64,000 bases of DNA from Desmodus rotundus (taxonomy: Eukaryota > Chordata > Mammalia > Chiroptera > Phyllostomidae). The DNA lies in assembly GCF_022682495.2 (NCBI RefSeq), contig NC_071391.1, positions 81,619,161 to 81,683,160 on the forward strand, in the 5' to 3' direction. A program made the translations under genes and the position numbers. Below are positions 21,264-32,650 of this stretch, in pieces (position 1 is the first letter of the stretch; every line of letters starts with the position of its first letter). The notes under the pieces are model-generated. The model did not search any database. It was not told the origin of the DNA and saw nothing but the letters and a program-made list of their open reading frames with translations.

Positions 21264-22102
21264 TTAGATAAGTCCCTTTAACATTTCATATAATAAGGGC
21301 TTGGTGATGATGAACTCCTTTAACTTGACCTTATCTGAGAAGCACTTTATCTGCCCTTCCATTCCAAATGATAGCTTTGCTGGATAGAGCAATCTTGGAT
21401 ATAGGCCCTTGCCTTTCATGACTTGGAACACTTCTTGCCAGCCCCTTCTTGCCTGTAAGGTCTCTTTGGAGAAATCAGCTGACAGTCTTATAGGAACTCC
21501 TTTGTAGGTAACTGTGTCCTTATCTCTTGCTGCTTCTAAGATTCTCTCCTTCTGCTTAATCTTGAGTAATGGAATTACGATGTGCCCTGGTGTGTTCCTC
21601 CTTGGGTCCAGCTTCTTTGGGACTCTCTGAGCTTCTTGGACTTCCTGTAAGTCTCTTTCCTTTTCCAGAGTAGGGAAGTTCTCCTTCATTATTTGTTCAA
21701 ATAAGTTTTCAATATTTGTTCTTCCTCTTCTCCTTCTGGCACCCCTATAATTCGGATGTTGGAACGTTTCAAGATGTCCTGGAGGTTCCTAAGCCTCTCC
21801 TCATTTTTCTGAATTCTTGTTTCTTCATTGTTTTCTGGTTGAATGTTTCTTTCTTCCTTCTGGTCCCCACCGTTGATTTGAGTCCCAGTTTCCTTCCCAT
21901 CACTATTGGTTCCCTGTACATTTTCCTTTGTTTCTCTTAGCATAGCCTTCATTTTTTCATCTAGTTTGCGACCAAATTCAACCAATTCTGTGAGCATCCT
22001 AATTACCAGTGTTTTGAACTGTGCATCTGATAGGTTGGCTATCTGTTCGCTGCTTAGTTGAATTATTTCTGGAGCTTTGAAGTGTTCTGTCATTTGGGCC
22101 AT
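21264..22102 (-). pseudogene. LINE-1-type ORF1 protein, copy D, one frameshift
   Basis: Starts MAQM at 22102 directly after the A-tract, with no nonsense codon for 137 codons. A net 1-base loss at about 21711-21720 (an A6 run shortened compared with copy B) shifts the frame, and the second frame continues to the normal end (TKPLLYEMLKGLI) at 21264. The RRM start (NIRIIGVPEGEEEE) and the C-terminal landmarks RRNTP, IRLSADFS, ETLQARR and YPAKLSF are intact. The lesion differs from those in copies B and C, so the common source was intact. RNA-binding chaperone role as for L1 ORF1p. Confidence 0.87.
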
Positions 22103-22493
22103 TTTTTTTTTCTTGGTGCTTCTGTTACTTAAAGGGGTGGAGTCTTAGGTGTTGGGGGGGGTGTTAAGCTGGTTGCTGCTCTGTGACACTGTATGTGGGG
22201 GCGGGGCCAAGAGGGAGCAATGGTGCCTGCTCCACTCCCTGGCAGATTTTAGTCACTCCCTCTGCTACCCACAATCAAATTGGGCCCCTCTGGTGCTGAT
22301 TCCCGAGTGGGTGGGCTTGTGCACGCTCTAGGCCCCTGTGAGTCTCTCCAACGACCTCTCCTGTGAGGCTGGGAGTTTCTCCTGCTGCCGCCCCAACCCC
22401 CATGGGTGTTTCACTCAGAGGTTTGAGGCTTTATTTCCCCACACTGGAGCTCTGGGTTGCATGGTCTGCCTTAGGTCCCCCGCTGTTCGTCCT

Positions 22494-22669
22494 GGTTTAT
22501 CTATGCGCAAATGTGGGGCCGCGGGGTGCTACCCGCAGCTCTGCCTGCCCTGTTCTCCACCACTCTGAGTCCGGCCCTCTCGGTTTATCTGTGCATGAAT
22601 GTGGGGCCACAGGGTCTGCTAGTGGTCAGACTGCCTGCCCCGTTCGTCCCAACTCCGCCAGTCTCAGTC
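22494..22669 (-). repeat. Two tandem 88-bp units in the 5' UTR of copy D
   Basis: Units 22494-22581 and 22582-22669 each start ggtttatct on the plus strand and share 'aatgtggggcc' and 'ctgcctgccc' wording at equal spacing. Copy B has a single such unit (reads 'cccaacatttgcacatagat' near 15970). The arrangement recalls the repeated 5' monomers of mouse L1, where monomers carry promoter activity; promoter activity here is inference. Confidence 0.75.
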
Positions 22670-22858
22670 CTACCACAGCAACGTGAGTCCTCTCCGCCCT
22701 TGCTGCCCGTCTCTGTCCCTCCTACTGGTCTGGCTGAATGTTTCTTTTTTATCTCCTTAGTGTCAGGCTTCCTTGCCATTCGATTTTCTGTCAGTTCTGG
22801 TTGTGCGAGGAGGCGCAGTGTGTCTACCTATGCCTCCATCTTGGTTCTCCTGGGGAAG

Positions 22859-22874
22859 TATTCCAGACATTCTT
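22859..22874. repeat. Target-site duplication, right copy (copy D)
   Basis: Exact match to 20848-20863. Confidence 0.93.
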
Positions 22875-23703
22875 CCTTCTCTTTATAGTTTTATTTTTTG
22901 TTTTCCAGATCCTGGGGTGACTTTCTATTTGGAAATGAGGATTTTGTTGCTTCTATATCTTCCATGTAACTTATATATGTAAACCTTTACATAACAAAGA
23001 AGTATGTATACATTACACATGCACACAGAGAAAAATAGATCATGTCAATGTTATCAAGAAAAGTGCCAAACCAAAACAAAAATTTAAATGTTATAAGAAT
23101 AACAATGGCTTACCCAAAAATACACTATCCTAAAGTGTTTTAGAAAGAGAAAATGCAGATAGTTATGCCTAGCAACTTGATAATTTGTGCTCAAACAGGG
23201 GACATTATTGTTCTTAATCTTCATCATCATCATCTCATCAAAGCTTCCAAGCCATTGTAATCCATCATCTCACACTTTAAATTTATTCCTGGTCTCCCAC
23301 ATTCTGGATTACTTTATAATTTGATGATTTTGGTCCTCCAAATGTATTATCATGCCAATTTCTCCATCACTAGACTGTCTGTGTTACTAAATCAGTATCT
23401 AAACCAAAGAAGACAAAAAAACAGGGGCCAGAACCAAAATATATGCTCAGAGTTTCCACTCTGCTTCATCTTTAGCTTTAATTTATTTCAATAGTTTAAA
23501 AAACTGTGGATGCCTTGTTGAAATTGCTTCATGAATAAACAGTAAGAAATTCCCTCCAAAATTGGATGATTTAAGTTCCATATTTTTCCTCCTGCATAAT
23601 TTAGAGTTTGAATAAATCGACAAGTTAATTTTTATTTAAAACAAAATAATCACATATGCATTAGACAAATTCTAGTAAAATTTTTGAATAAAATGTATAC
23701 CAT
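22875..23703. other. Unassigned non-coding stretch
   Basis: AT-rich, no recognisable repeat or coding potential. Confidence 0.4.
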
Positions 23704-23718
23704 AAAAATTTTGTTGCT

Positions 23719-23957
23719 TTGCAAAATATAACCAAAGACACTGAAATTGAGAACAGGCTGACAGTGATCAGAGGGGAGAGGGGAGGGGATTATAGGGGAA
23801 AAGAGTGAAGGGTTTGCAGGAACAATTATAAAGGACACATGGACAATAACAAGGGGGGGTGGAAACAGGGGAGGGAGTTGGAGAGGGCTGGGGTGATGGG
23901 GAGGGGTGGGGAGTAAAGGCAGAAAACTGTACTTGAACAACAATAAAAAAAGTTTTA
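23719..23957 (+). mobile_element. 5'-truncated bat LINE-1 3' end with 15-bp target-site duplication
   Basis: Plus strand: 'gagaacaggctgacagtgat', 'ataaaggacacatggacaat', a long G/A-rich run and 'gtacttgaacaacaataaaa'. Exact repeats aaaaattttgttgct at 23704-23718 and 23958-23972 bracket it. Confidence 0.92.
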
Positions 23958-23972
23958 AAAAATTTTGTTGCT

Positions 23973-26035
23973 CTTTTATCTACCTCATTACAATGTCTCA
24001 GAAATGGCTTCTTTCCTTTGAAAGTGCTTCAGATCACCTATTGTTTATATTTTTACTGTATCTTTTTTCTTTGCAAATTAGAAAAACAATAAAGGAATAA
24101 AATAAATGAAATTTGCCAAGGCAGATCCCTAAAGCATATAGAGTCTTATTTTTTAGGCCTGTGAGGGGTGGCATCAGCTGTCACAAGCCTGCTTTACAAT
24201 GACAGAGTTGAAGCTGCATCTTCTACTCTCTCCTCTTTTTTGTCCAGGAGCACAGAGATAACCACTAATTCACCCACCCCCGTATATGTACACATGACCA
24301 CACACCCTTCAGCATTCAACCCTGTCTCCTTTCTACTGTCCAACCCCTACTGCTATGGAGCTCTACCCTTACTAGGATGTATCCAAACCACATAAAGGAG
24401 CAGATTCGGAGACAACCCTAAATCTGACAGCTTAGGTAAATGAATAGTTCTCCACTGCAGCTTAGCTTTGGCTGGGTTTGAATGGAAAATTCACCAGTGG
24501 TGCTGAAAGAGTGTTTTGCTTCTCCAGCACCTAGAATGTTCTTTGTATACCTCCAAGAGTAGCAAGAAAGTTTGGGCTAATTAAACATCTGCCTGAGTGA
24601 AACAAGAGAAAAGGCTCCTGTTTACAGCCATGTAGTGTGATGGTTATGGGAATATGGCCAGTCACTGCTATACCCAACCTCCTCCACACTAACTCAACTC
24701 TGGGCACCCTATGGTCCACCCAACACTAACCATCCCATAATCACCAGTCTCTTTGGGAACTTGCCTCATCTCAAAGCATAATGCTTCTATGTTTCTATTT
24801 CTCTAAAATGGAGAACAGAGGCATGGCCCTTGACCAATATCATTCTTTCTCCACTTTGATAAAAACTAGTTTTTTCAGTCATTTATAGAACAGTCATCAC
24901 TGTGTCCTCTTTTTATACAAAAGGAGAAGAAGGGAGGGTGGTCATGGTTGGATAATACTGGCTGAGCAGAACCAGTTGTTTGTTACAAGGACAAACTACA
25001 TTGGGGGAAGAAGGAGAGAAGGCAAGAAGTGTACAGCATTTTTCTAAGTCTGAATTCTTTGTTATTAATTCAAATAATAACACTGGGAAAAAGGCTCGGT
25101 ATTCTGACTCTTGATTATCTGGGTGCTATAAATGTTTTTAAGGTGACTTTTGATGGATTACAAAAAACACAATAAGAAAATGGGTAACTATGCCACAGAA
25201 GTATTCAAAAGGATCACTGCATTGAAATCCAGTACTCTTCTCCATTAAGTCATTAGTGATAATATTCCATATGCTTTAAAACCCAGAGTCTGTTCATGAT
25301 TTTGAGCTTTGAACCTGTCACTTTAAAAATGGCAAAACAAAGCTTATGCCAAGAAACTCTATATAAGACAATATTGGTTAGACTATTTCTTCTCTGTGTC
25401 ACTTGTCTTCACCTTGAGCAGATGCTTCTCTAAATTTGATCACCCTGACCTCCTATTATTTACCAAAGAACATGAATAAATAATAAATCTATTTTCTCTC
25501 ATTGTGACCATGATTTCATTTTCACAATGAGCCCAGAGAAATCACTGACTTTATTTTGGGTTCAAAAGATGAAAATCTTTTCTAAAAGCTTGAAACTCCT
25601 GGAATTATGGATCTTGTTTTCAAGAATTAATTGTTTGGAGCATTCTTAAAATGCTTAATTTGGAGCACCTTGCATCTCATGATTTCTTTTAAAAGCACAT
25701 CACTAGTTATATCAACACCTCACAGTGGCTTTGATCCCAGAAGGCAAAATTACTCACAGTGGCTGGAAATGCAGGTATTTGGTATCCACCTTCTGGCCCA
25801 TGAGACCACACAAATTCCTGACAGTCCTCCAGATAAAAAGAATTGAGCCATGATTATTTCCTATGAAAGGTAGGTTTTATGAGAAATCTTCACCACACTG
25901 TTACAGTGGATTTATAGTCAATAGCATCTTCTGGAAAACAGCAAAAAAAATTTAAATCTTCAAATCAGAGTCTATTGTTTTCTCAATATACATTTCCTCC
26001 TTCTTCCTTTGTATGAGAACAGAGCCCTGCATCAT
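23973..26035. other. Unassigned non-coding stretch
   Basis: No repeat family or exon recognised. Open frames are under 80 codons and without motifs. Confidence 0.4.
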
Positions 26036-26425
26036 TGGGTGTAGCAATTTGCCTAAATATAAAACTACATTTCTAAGTGTCTCTTATAGATAAAGATGGC
26101 CAAAGAGATATGATTGAAAGTCACTGAGTGTGATTCTTTGAAAAGGGGATTGACTCAGATGGGAGGGAGGATGGGAGGGCGATAGCTATTGCAAGCATCT
26201 TGCAAGCACGAGGTTACCCTGAAGGTGGAAGCCATTTACTAAGGGTAGTAGAGCAGAAAGATAGAAGGAAAATTGTCCTTGATAACCATGGAGCCATGAT
26301 ACTATCCTCAATAGCCTACTTCTAGACTTGTCTTTCAAGGAAAAAAATACATGTCTTTCTTATTTAAATAACTGTTGCTTTGGGTCTTTCTTACTAGTAG
26401 CCAGACCTAACAGTGTCTCTTTATT
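26036..26425 (+). repeat. Ancient LTR-like repeat (family not certain)
   Basis: The order 'gtggaagccatttacta', 'agagcagaaagatagaagga', 'ataaccatggagccatgata', 'actgttgctttgggtctttc', then 'agtagccagacctaa' follows an old interspersed repeat I recall with an LTR-like polyadenylation end. I cannot name the family. Confidence 0.45.
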
Positions 26426-27480
26426 TCCTTCTCAATTGTGTTTGACAGATAGGATGACTCAGATATTAAACTAAATTATTAAAATTTAACTTAGATGATT
26501 CCAACTGTAGGGAAATACAATCCTTTAATTATGAGCATGATCACTTCAAAGAAAAAAATCTCAGGAATGCAAGAGAGTCACAGTAAGGAATAATTTAGGA
26601 AGGATTAGGAGTCTTTCAATGTGTCTCAGTTATCAAAAGAGAAAAGAAAACTCCTTATAAAAATCAAATCCTGGGCATTGTCTTTCAGAAGGGAGAAGAC
26701 CTACACGTAGAGTGATCAAACCCCAGAAAATCAGGCAGGAGAGAGAGGCAATGGAGGAATGTATGTGGATGTGTGTATATAATTAATCAATGCAGGTGAG
26801 TGAAAATGGTGTGGGCAGCTATAAAGTATAGAAATCTTTGGCAAAAAGAGAAAAAATTCTTCTGAAATGAGAATTTGAGGCCTGTGGTTTATAGCATAGA
26901 TGTCATGTTTCTACAGCAGAAGATGCTTTTAGCAATGACATTTAAACATATTTGAATTAGGTTCTGGGGCCTGGAGAACCAGACTCTTGGCTAAGTGTCC
27001 AGGTCCAAGGCTCAGACCACCCTGCAGTTCTGGCCTGATGAGGCAATTGCTGATGTGCTACAGCCACCCCAGAGCAATCCATACCACTTGACTTGAAGGC
27101 CCCACCAATGCTCCCTTTCCACATCAGAAGCCGACCTCAGCTGGACCACTTCCTCCATAACTAAGCCCATTTCCCCACAACACACTATCCTTATGTTTGT
27201 CAGGCATCTTACAAGAGAGCCTGGATATTTGAGTGTTGACGTCTACACTGGAAAACAAGACTCATAACAAAGGAATTTTCCCTTTGAAAGACATCAAAAT
27301 ATGATAGGAAGTTATGAATAGGATAAATATGTTCTGCACAGCTACTAAAAATCAAGAATTTTGAAAGCTGTGTTAAACTAGGAGAAGAAAGAAATGGTTA
27401 AAGAATTCAAGCAACTGATAAAAGTTCAGTTTTGTTCTAAAACTAGGGCAACCTTTGGGACTGAGCTAAGAGGGTCCTGG
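26426..27480. other. Unassigned non-coding stretch
   Basis: Nothing recognised. A pyrimidine/purine-balanced single-copy region. Confidence 0.35.
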
Positions 27481-27499
27481 TGTCTGTGTTCCACAGACA

Positions 27500-27655
27500 C
27501 ATACATTCTCCCAGTTAGCAAATGGTTATTGAATGCAAATACATGCCAGGCCCTGTTGTGTAACACTGGAGATTCAACAGTAATCTGATATACACTGCCA
27601 AAAGTCTTCGCCCCCATGGAGCTTACAAGTCACTGATGAAACAAATAGGACCAGG
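27500..27655 (+). repeat. LINE-2 3'-end fossil
   Basis: 'acatgccaggccctgttgtg', 'gagattcaacagtaatctga' and 'cccccatggagcttacaagt' match the classical LINE-2 3' pattern. Confidence 0.75.
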
Positions 27656-29730
27656 AAAGCCAGATATAAGAGTAAGCAATTGCATGCCTGCAACTTATTC
27701 AGGCTCGTTGAGCTGCAGTTCCTAATTCTTTTCCCAGTATCTCCTTAAGTATGTTTTGCCAAATGATCAAATGTGCTACGAGGATAAAAGGGGCTTGATG
27801 ATCAAATACATTGGGGAAATGACAAGGAAACAAGAGTAAACAAGTGATTGTCAAAAGCAGGACTTCTCAGGGGCTTTAATATATTTAATATATTATAATA
27901 TTTGCATTGGAAATCTCCAAGAAGAGGACAGAGTACGCCATGTATGCAAACTGCATGACCACAGAGTCTTTTTTATGTTGCATCTTGCTGAACTTGAATA
28001 CCCAGGGACACTCTGGGAAATGTTTCCTTGCTCTGTAACAGAGTTGATTTTAGTCTCTTAAAATAACTGCTGGAGAAAGTGGAGGGTGAGGCCTATAGTA
28101 CAGCCGTAAAGCTTTGGGTTCAGTTCCAGAAAAGTACTCCTTGCTCTCCAGGTGAAAACAGTGGGAAGATGAAGCAGTGCACAGGACATGCCATGTTTTA
28201 GGAAACTCTGGGAAGTTCCCACATGAGAGAATTAGGTTAAGGAGAGAGAGAAACAGAAAAAAAGAACATTGGGGTTCAGTTGAGGGAGTAACCCAACAAT
28301 AGAGAAATATATAAAATGTGGGTAATAAAGCATCTTATATTGTATTAAGGGGCCCTATTCACAGGAAAAGATTAATTAAGGATTATATACAAAAGAAACT
28401 TTTTCTCTCTTATTGGGAAGATAAAATGTACAATTCATATGCTTTTCAAATTACCAATAGGGAACACCATATTGTAAACAGTAATTTTAATCCTTTTTTT
28501 CAGCAAAGCTTCTATTACAACCATGAAAAAAAATATTTCAAATAGCTTTAATTTTAACCTGACCTGTCTATACCCTTACGGGGTGCTGATGGGACGTGAA
28601 AAGTAAGAGTACCACATGCGCGTGCGCATGAGATGAAGCACAGGGAAATTAATAATCTCTACAGGGTGGAAGAGAAAGGGCTTAGATAATTGACAGATCA
28701 CAGAAACACTTGGAGGGAATAATAAGAAGCCTTGAGCACAGAAGGCACCAAACAGGAAAATATTTATGAAAGATTACAAGAATCCTACCGCCTTTCCCCA
28801 GAGGCCAAAGTCAGATGAAGGGAATGGCATTTGAAATCTGAGCTGTCCTCCATTTTTCAAGAGTCCTGACCTGAAATATCAAAGGTTGTGGAAATTTTTC
28901 CTTCCATTTCTTTTGTGTCAGTAGATGATGAAATACCACATTAGTTTTGACGGTATGCTCAAAATGGGCACAGTGTGCAAACCAGTGGGCATGTGAGATT
29001 AGATGGCTTATTCTCTGAAACTCAGGAGGTATACTTTCAGGGTTAAATGAAAAATAGTCATTTTTAATTGAATGAAATACAATTGAAATACACAAACAAT
29101 AATTTCTGGTTGACAAATCTCCACAGTCCACCCCTCTCTGCTTTATTGACTTTCATCAGATTCAGTGTGCATGATTAGGTGTGCAAATACTGAGGACATA
29201 CTGACAAAACTAAATTTTAAAAATTATTGTGGAGCAACTTCTATGACCTGAAAATCATGTTGGTTTTTATGAGAGATATGTTAAGGGAGTAAATGGCATA
29301 GCCCTGCCCTCAGGAGTTGATAATCCTTTTGAGGAGGTACTATTATACATGGGAAACAAACAGATTTGTACTGCATGAGGCCCCAAGTAGGAGGAGGCCC
29401 CAATCTGAGCCTGGAGCAATGGAGAAAAGTCTAGGCTCAATAAAAGAAAGAATCAGCTTCCACATATGGCTCTGGAATGTGCCTCAGAGAGGCCAGCCAG
29501 GACAGAGATAGAGCAGAAGTGGAGGAGCCTTTCCAAGAGCCAAAGCTCTAGAGAACCAGGAAGAGGAAGAAAGAGATATTGAGAGACAAACCAAAGCCCA
29601 GGGGAAGAAGTCATTTCTGGACAGCTTGAGATGTTCCGCCAGGGGGAATGGAGCACTCGCGTCTGTTGTCCTTCACTCACCCACCCTGCTCTTCTTACAA
29701 TATTTTTTTAGATTTTTCTACTAATAACAA
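27656..29730. other. Unassigned stretch containing a CpG-rich palindrome
   Basis: No repeat or exon recognised. At 28615-28630 there is a 7-bp-arm inverted repeat (catgcgc, gt, gcgcatg), resembling an NRF1 site with one mismatch, in otherwise CpG-poor sequence. Confidence 0.4.
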
Positions 29731-29734
29731 AACA

Positions 29735-29880
29735 TTATAATCACTTTATTTGTGTGTCTTTTCCCTTACAGACAATAAACCCCTTTGGGTCAGGGGCCAG
29801 GTCATATTCAACTTTGGAGCATACAGAATAACAGTAGAGCCTAATAGGCTGCGTTCTTTGCACTGACCACAGGGACAGGA
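29735..29880 (-). repeat. LINE-2/MIR-like 3'-end fossil
   Basis: On the minus strand the wording around 'tgacccaaaggggtttattg' follows the old pattern 'gcaggggccaggtc...' typical of LINE-2/MIR ends. Low precision. Confidence 0.4.
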
Positions 29881-30924
29881 CAGCCACAGAGGGGCTGCTC
29901 AGCAGGTGAGAAGCAGAGAAGGAAAGGGTCACAAAATAAAAGAGTCTGGCAGCATCTAGGAATCAGGTCAGAGGTGAGTCTAAAATCCATAAGAGAAAAG
30001 ACTGAGAAGAAAAATCCTGAAGGCTAACCCAGGTTCCATTTCATTTTTATTCTCATTTCTCTCCTAAAATTTGATGTTTCTGTCCAATTTCCTCCTTTAA
30101 AAGATAAAAGAAATGGCTTAACAATGCAGCCTTCATTGGATACCCGCCAGAATTCTTCCAACAAATATATTAAAGTCTTTGTCCAAAAAGACTAGCAGAA
30201 GTATCTGGAATTAGTGAATAGATCCTTAATTGTTTCAAATTCTTGCCAAGATAGAAAAGAAAAATTAACTCATTTGTTATCTGACCATAAAGTCTTGATC
30301 CAAACCACACTTACTAGTTAGGGTTGGTATAGTTAAGCGATGACACACTGGAATGAGAATCCCTGAGGCTGCTCACCCACTCATACTGGTGTCTTCCTTG
30401 CCTGGCATGGCACAGCACCTGTGTGTGGATTTAGCATCCAAGTGTTGCTATCTGTGATGCACTCGACAGCCAATTTTCTGGCACTGTGGCCACAGTCTTA
30501 TGGGCTCTGCCTTTGTCAATGGTGCCTTCTCATGTCATGTGCTGGCAACTTTGCAAGGCAGAACTTATACAATTCTCTTATACAAGGCCTAAGAAGAATC
30601 ATGTTCCTCTTGAAGCTTAACTATGCACATTAGTCATAATAAAAATGTAAACCACTGTCTTGATATTTACCAAAACCACATATTAATTATTATAGGGGTT
30701 CAGGAAGCTAAAGAGATAGAGAGAAGTAGAGATGGAGATGGAGATAGAAATACAGATACAGATGCAGAATCAGAGTTGCTAAGAGGCAAACACTTAATCA
30801 AATAAATGGCAGAGCATACATTAAGAGGATCTAAGTGGCAGGTCCATTCATTCAATGCCTAGACTGTGAATTACGTGTAACCCCTTATGAATCACATTCA
30901 GCATTCTGTGCCTTTCAGACTCAT
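29881..30924. other. Unassigned stretch with GATA/GAGA-like simple repeat
   Basis: 30710-30773 is an impure purine repeat (gatagagagaagtagagatg and on). Nothing else is recognised. Confidence 0.4.
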
Positions 30925-31055
30925 TGTGACACCCATGTGTTTACTTGTTTGTCTCTCCCACTAGTCTACAAGCTACCTGAGAGCAGGGACAAAATCTTAT
31001 TCCATGCCTCTGAGAGACTCACAATGGACACTCAAAACTGTTGCTGAATGAATGA
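30925..31055 (+). repeat. LINE-2 3'-end fossil
   Basis: 'ctacaagctacctgagagca', 'gggacaaaatcttattccat' and 'tgttgctgaatgaatgatga' follow the LINE-2 terminal pattern. Confidence 0.72.
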
Positions 31056-31294
31056 TGATGGACCTTCCCTTCAAGGAGTTTATAAAATAGTACTATGGGG
31101 AGTTTGGTACATAGTAAAATATATATATTACAAGGTAGGAAACAATCAATTTTATAAACAAAGTAGTATTTATGGTCTATAAAGTTGCTGTGGACACTGA
31201 ATTAGCAAATACTAAACTATTGCTCTTAGGGGAAATACAGGGTCAGGTTCCTGAGAGCTTCAGCTCACAACTTTTTCATCAACTGAAACACCAC

Positions 31295-31870
31295 TTACAT
31301 TATACAGATATGTTTGCCAACTTCAGTAAAACAAGCCAGTCTTCTAGTTACCATTTTCCTGTATAATAAATAGCATGTATTTTTAAAATTCTTTTGCAGC
31401 CTTCTAATCTTCAGAACCTGCCTTTCCTGCAAGTTTAACACCTCACAGGCCATACTCCCTTTTGGAATGTGTGAACCAGCAAAGACAACACTAGGCAAGA
31501 AGGATTTAACATTTTTCTGACCCTGGGTAACAAGACTGTAAATTTCTTTGGCTTTCAATCTCACAACAATGCTGTTCACTATGCTTTTCTTATGGGCCAT
31601 CATCTGAAGAACCCACAAATTTAGCTGCTTTTCTGCCTTTTACAGAACTTCATCACACACTAGAGTTGTTACTTTAGCACTTTCCAGAGTAGGCTCACAT
31701 ACAGACCAATGAAATTCCCCTTTTTTGGAGGGACTGTATTGTTGATTCATTAACATTGAATTCACAGCCAACAGACTATAACTCATGCCTGAACAAAGCT
31801 TATCTAACACATGTGTTTTCTCTTGAAGGCACATCACAGTGTTCTTGTGCTTAGAAACACCAGACAACAC
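31295..31870 (-). pseudogene. Tigger (pogo/Tc1-mariner class) transposase N-terminal remnant
   Basis: One minus-strand frame runs from 31870 to 31295 with a single stop (TAA) at about 31640. The first part reads LQEKTHVLDKLCSGMSYS, a CENP-B/psq-like helix-turn-helix signature of Tigger transposases. After the stop, KAEKQLNLWVLQMMAHKKS with AKEIYSLV resembles the second CENP-B-type DNA-binding HTH. The DDE catalytic core is not visible, so the copy is truncated or internally deleted. It is a fossil cut-and-paste transposon unrelated to the LINE activity around it. Confidence 0.65.
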
Positions 31871-32200
31871 TTCAGCACTGTGCTTGGGGCCATTTTAAAC
31901 AGCAAAAGTACTAACAAAAACCAAAAATGTAAAATATGTGTCACTAAATAGACTGAGTACAGGACACATGTTTACAGTCTGAGAGCCGAAACAAGGCAGA
32001 GTGCCACCTCGTTCTGCCTCAGCTGGGAGCATGTGCACTGAGCGGCTGGAATTTTTCAGCACTCCACATGTGTCCAAGAATGACCCCAAAAGTGCCACAG
32101 GTATTGGTTATGAGGTTACAAATAAATTTTTTCAAATAAGTGCATTCACAAATATAAACTCTGAGTAAATGGGCAGTTACTGTACTGTGGGGACAAGGTC
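31870..32200 (-). mobile_element. Tigger-like DNA transposon 5' non-coding end
   Basis: Upstream of the transposase remnant, wording such as 'aaacaccagacaacacttca', 'gggccattttaaacagcaaa' and 'ctcagctgggagcatgtgca' matches a Tigger 5' region I recall. It ends near 'cagttactgtactg', which is a plausible terminal-repeat end. The other terminus was not found. Confidence 0.5.
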
Positions 32201-32209
32201 CGGAGGAGA

Positions 32210-32650
32210 GAAAACTTGCTCATGAGATTATTTTGAGAATCAAATGAGACAAACACGTCAAGAATTCAGGGTACTGTCTGACATACAGACAGAAGTCAAT
32301 AAATTCTTATTTCTCTGATCAACTGATGTCACACTTCAGAAAGAAGATAACATTTGAGCTTACCCTGATAGAGAAGATATGGGCATACCTGGATAAAAAG
32401 AATATTCTAGGCAGAGAAAACAATATAAGTCAAGAGAGTCAGGACATTACCAAATATTTGTAAGGGGAACCAAATGCCCACACCTGGCTGAATCCTGGGA
32501 TATAAGAAAGAATTTGGAAAGACAGATTGGGACCAATTTATAGAGCTCCATAAATCCCAGGCTGAGGAATCTGGACATAATTCTGTAGGCAATAGTGCAG
32601 CCTTGGTATTCTTTGCACAGGAAAATAATGATCAGAGCTGAAAACTTCCA
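32210..32650 (+). repeat. MIR-like fossil followed by LINE-2 fossil
   Basis: 32210-32310 reads like a MIR end (gtcaataaattcttattt). 32330-32650 has the LINE-2 body wording 'ttctaggcagagaaaacaat', 'gggaccaatttatagagctc', 'caggctgaggaatctggaca' and 'ttctgtaggcaatagtgcag'. Confidence 0.65.

Larger units (their letters stand above)
20864..22858 (-). mobile_element. Complete ORF1-only LINE (HAL1-like), copy D
   Basis: A 1995-bp element on the minus strand with exact 16-bp target-site duplications. On the minus strand: 5' head near 22850 (agatggaggcataggtagac), a 5' UTR with two tandem 88-bp units at 22494-22669, an A-tract, ORF1 at 22102-21264 with one frameshift, a 3' UTR with a G-rich run, and the tail at 20864. 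No ORF2 is present. By eye it differs from copy B by around 5 percent of bases and 13 of 141 residues in the C-terminal half, so the two are close relatives from separate insertions. Confidence 0.88.
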
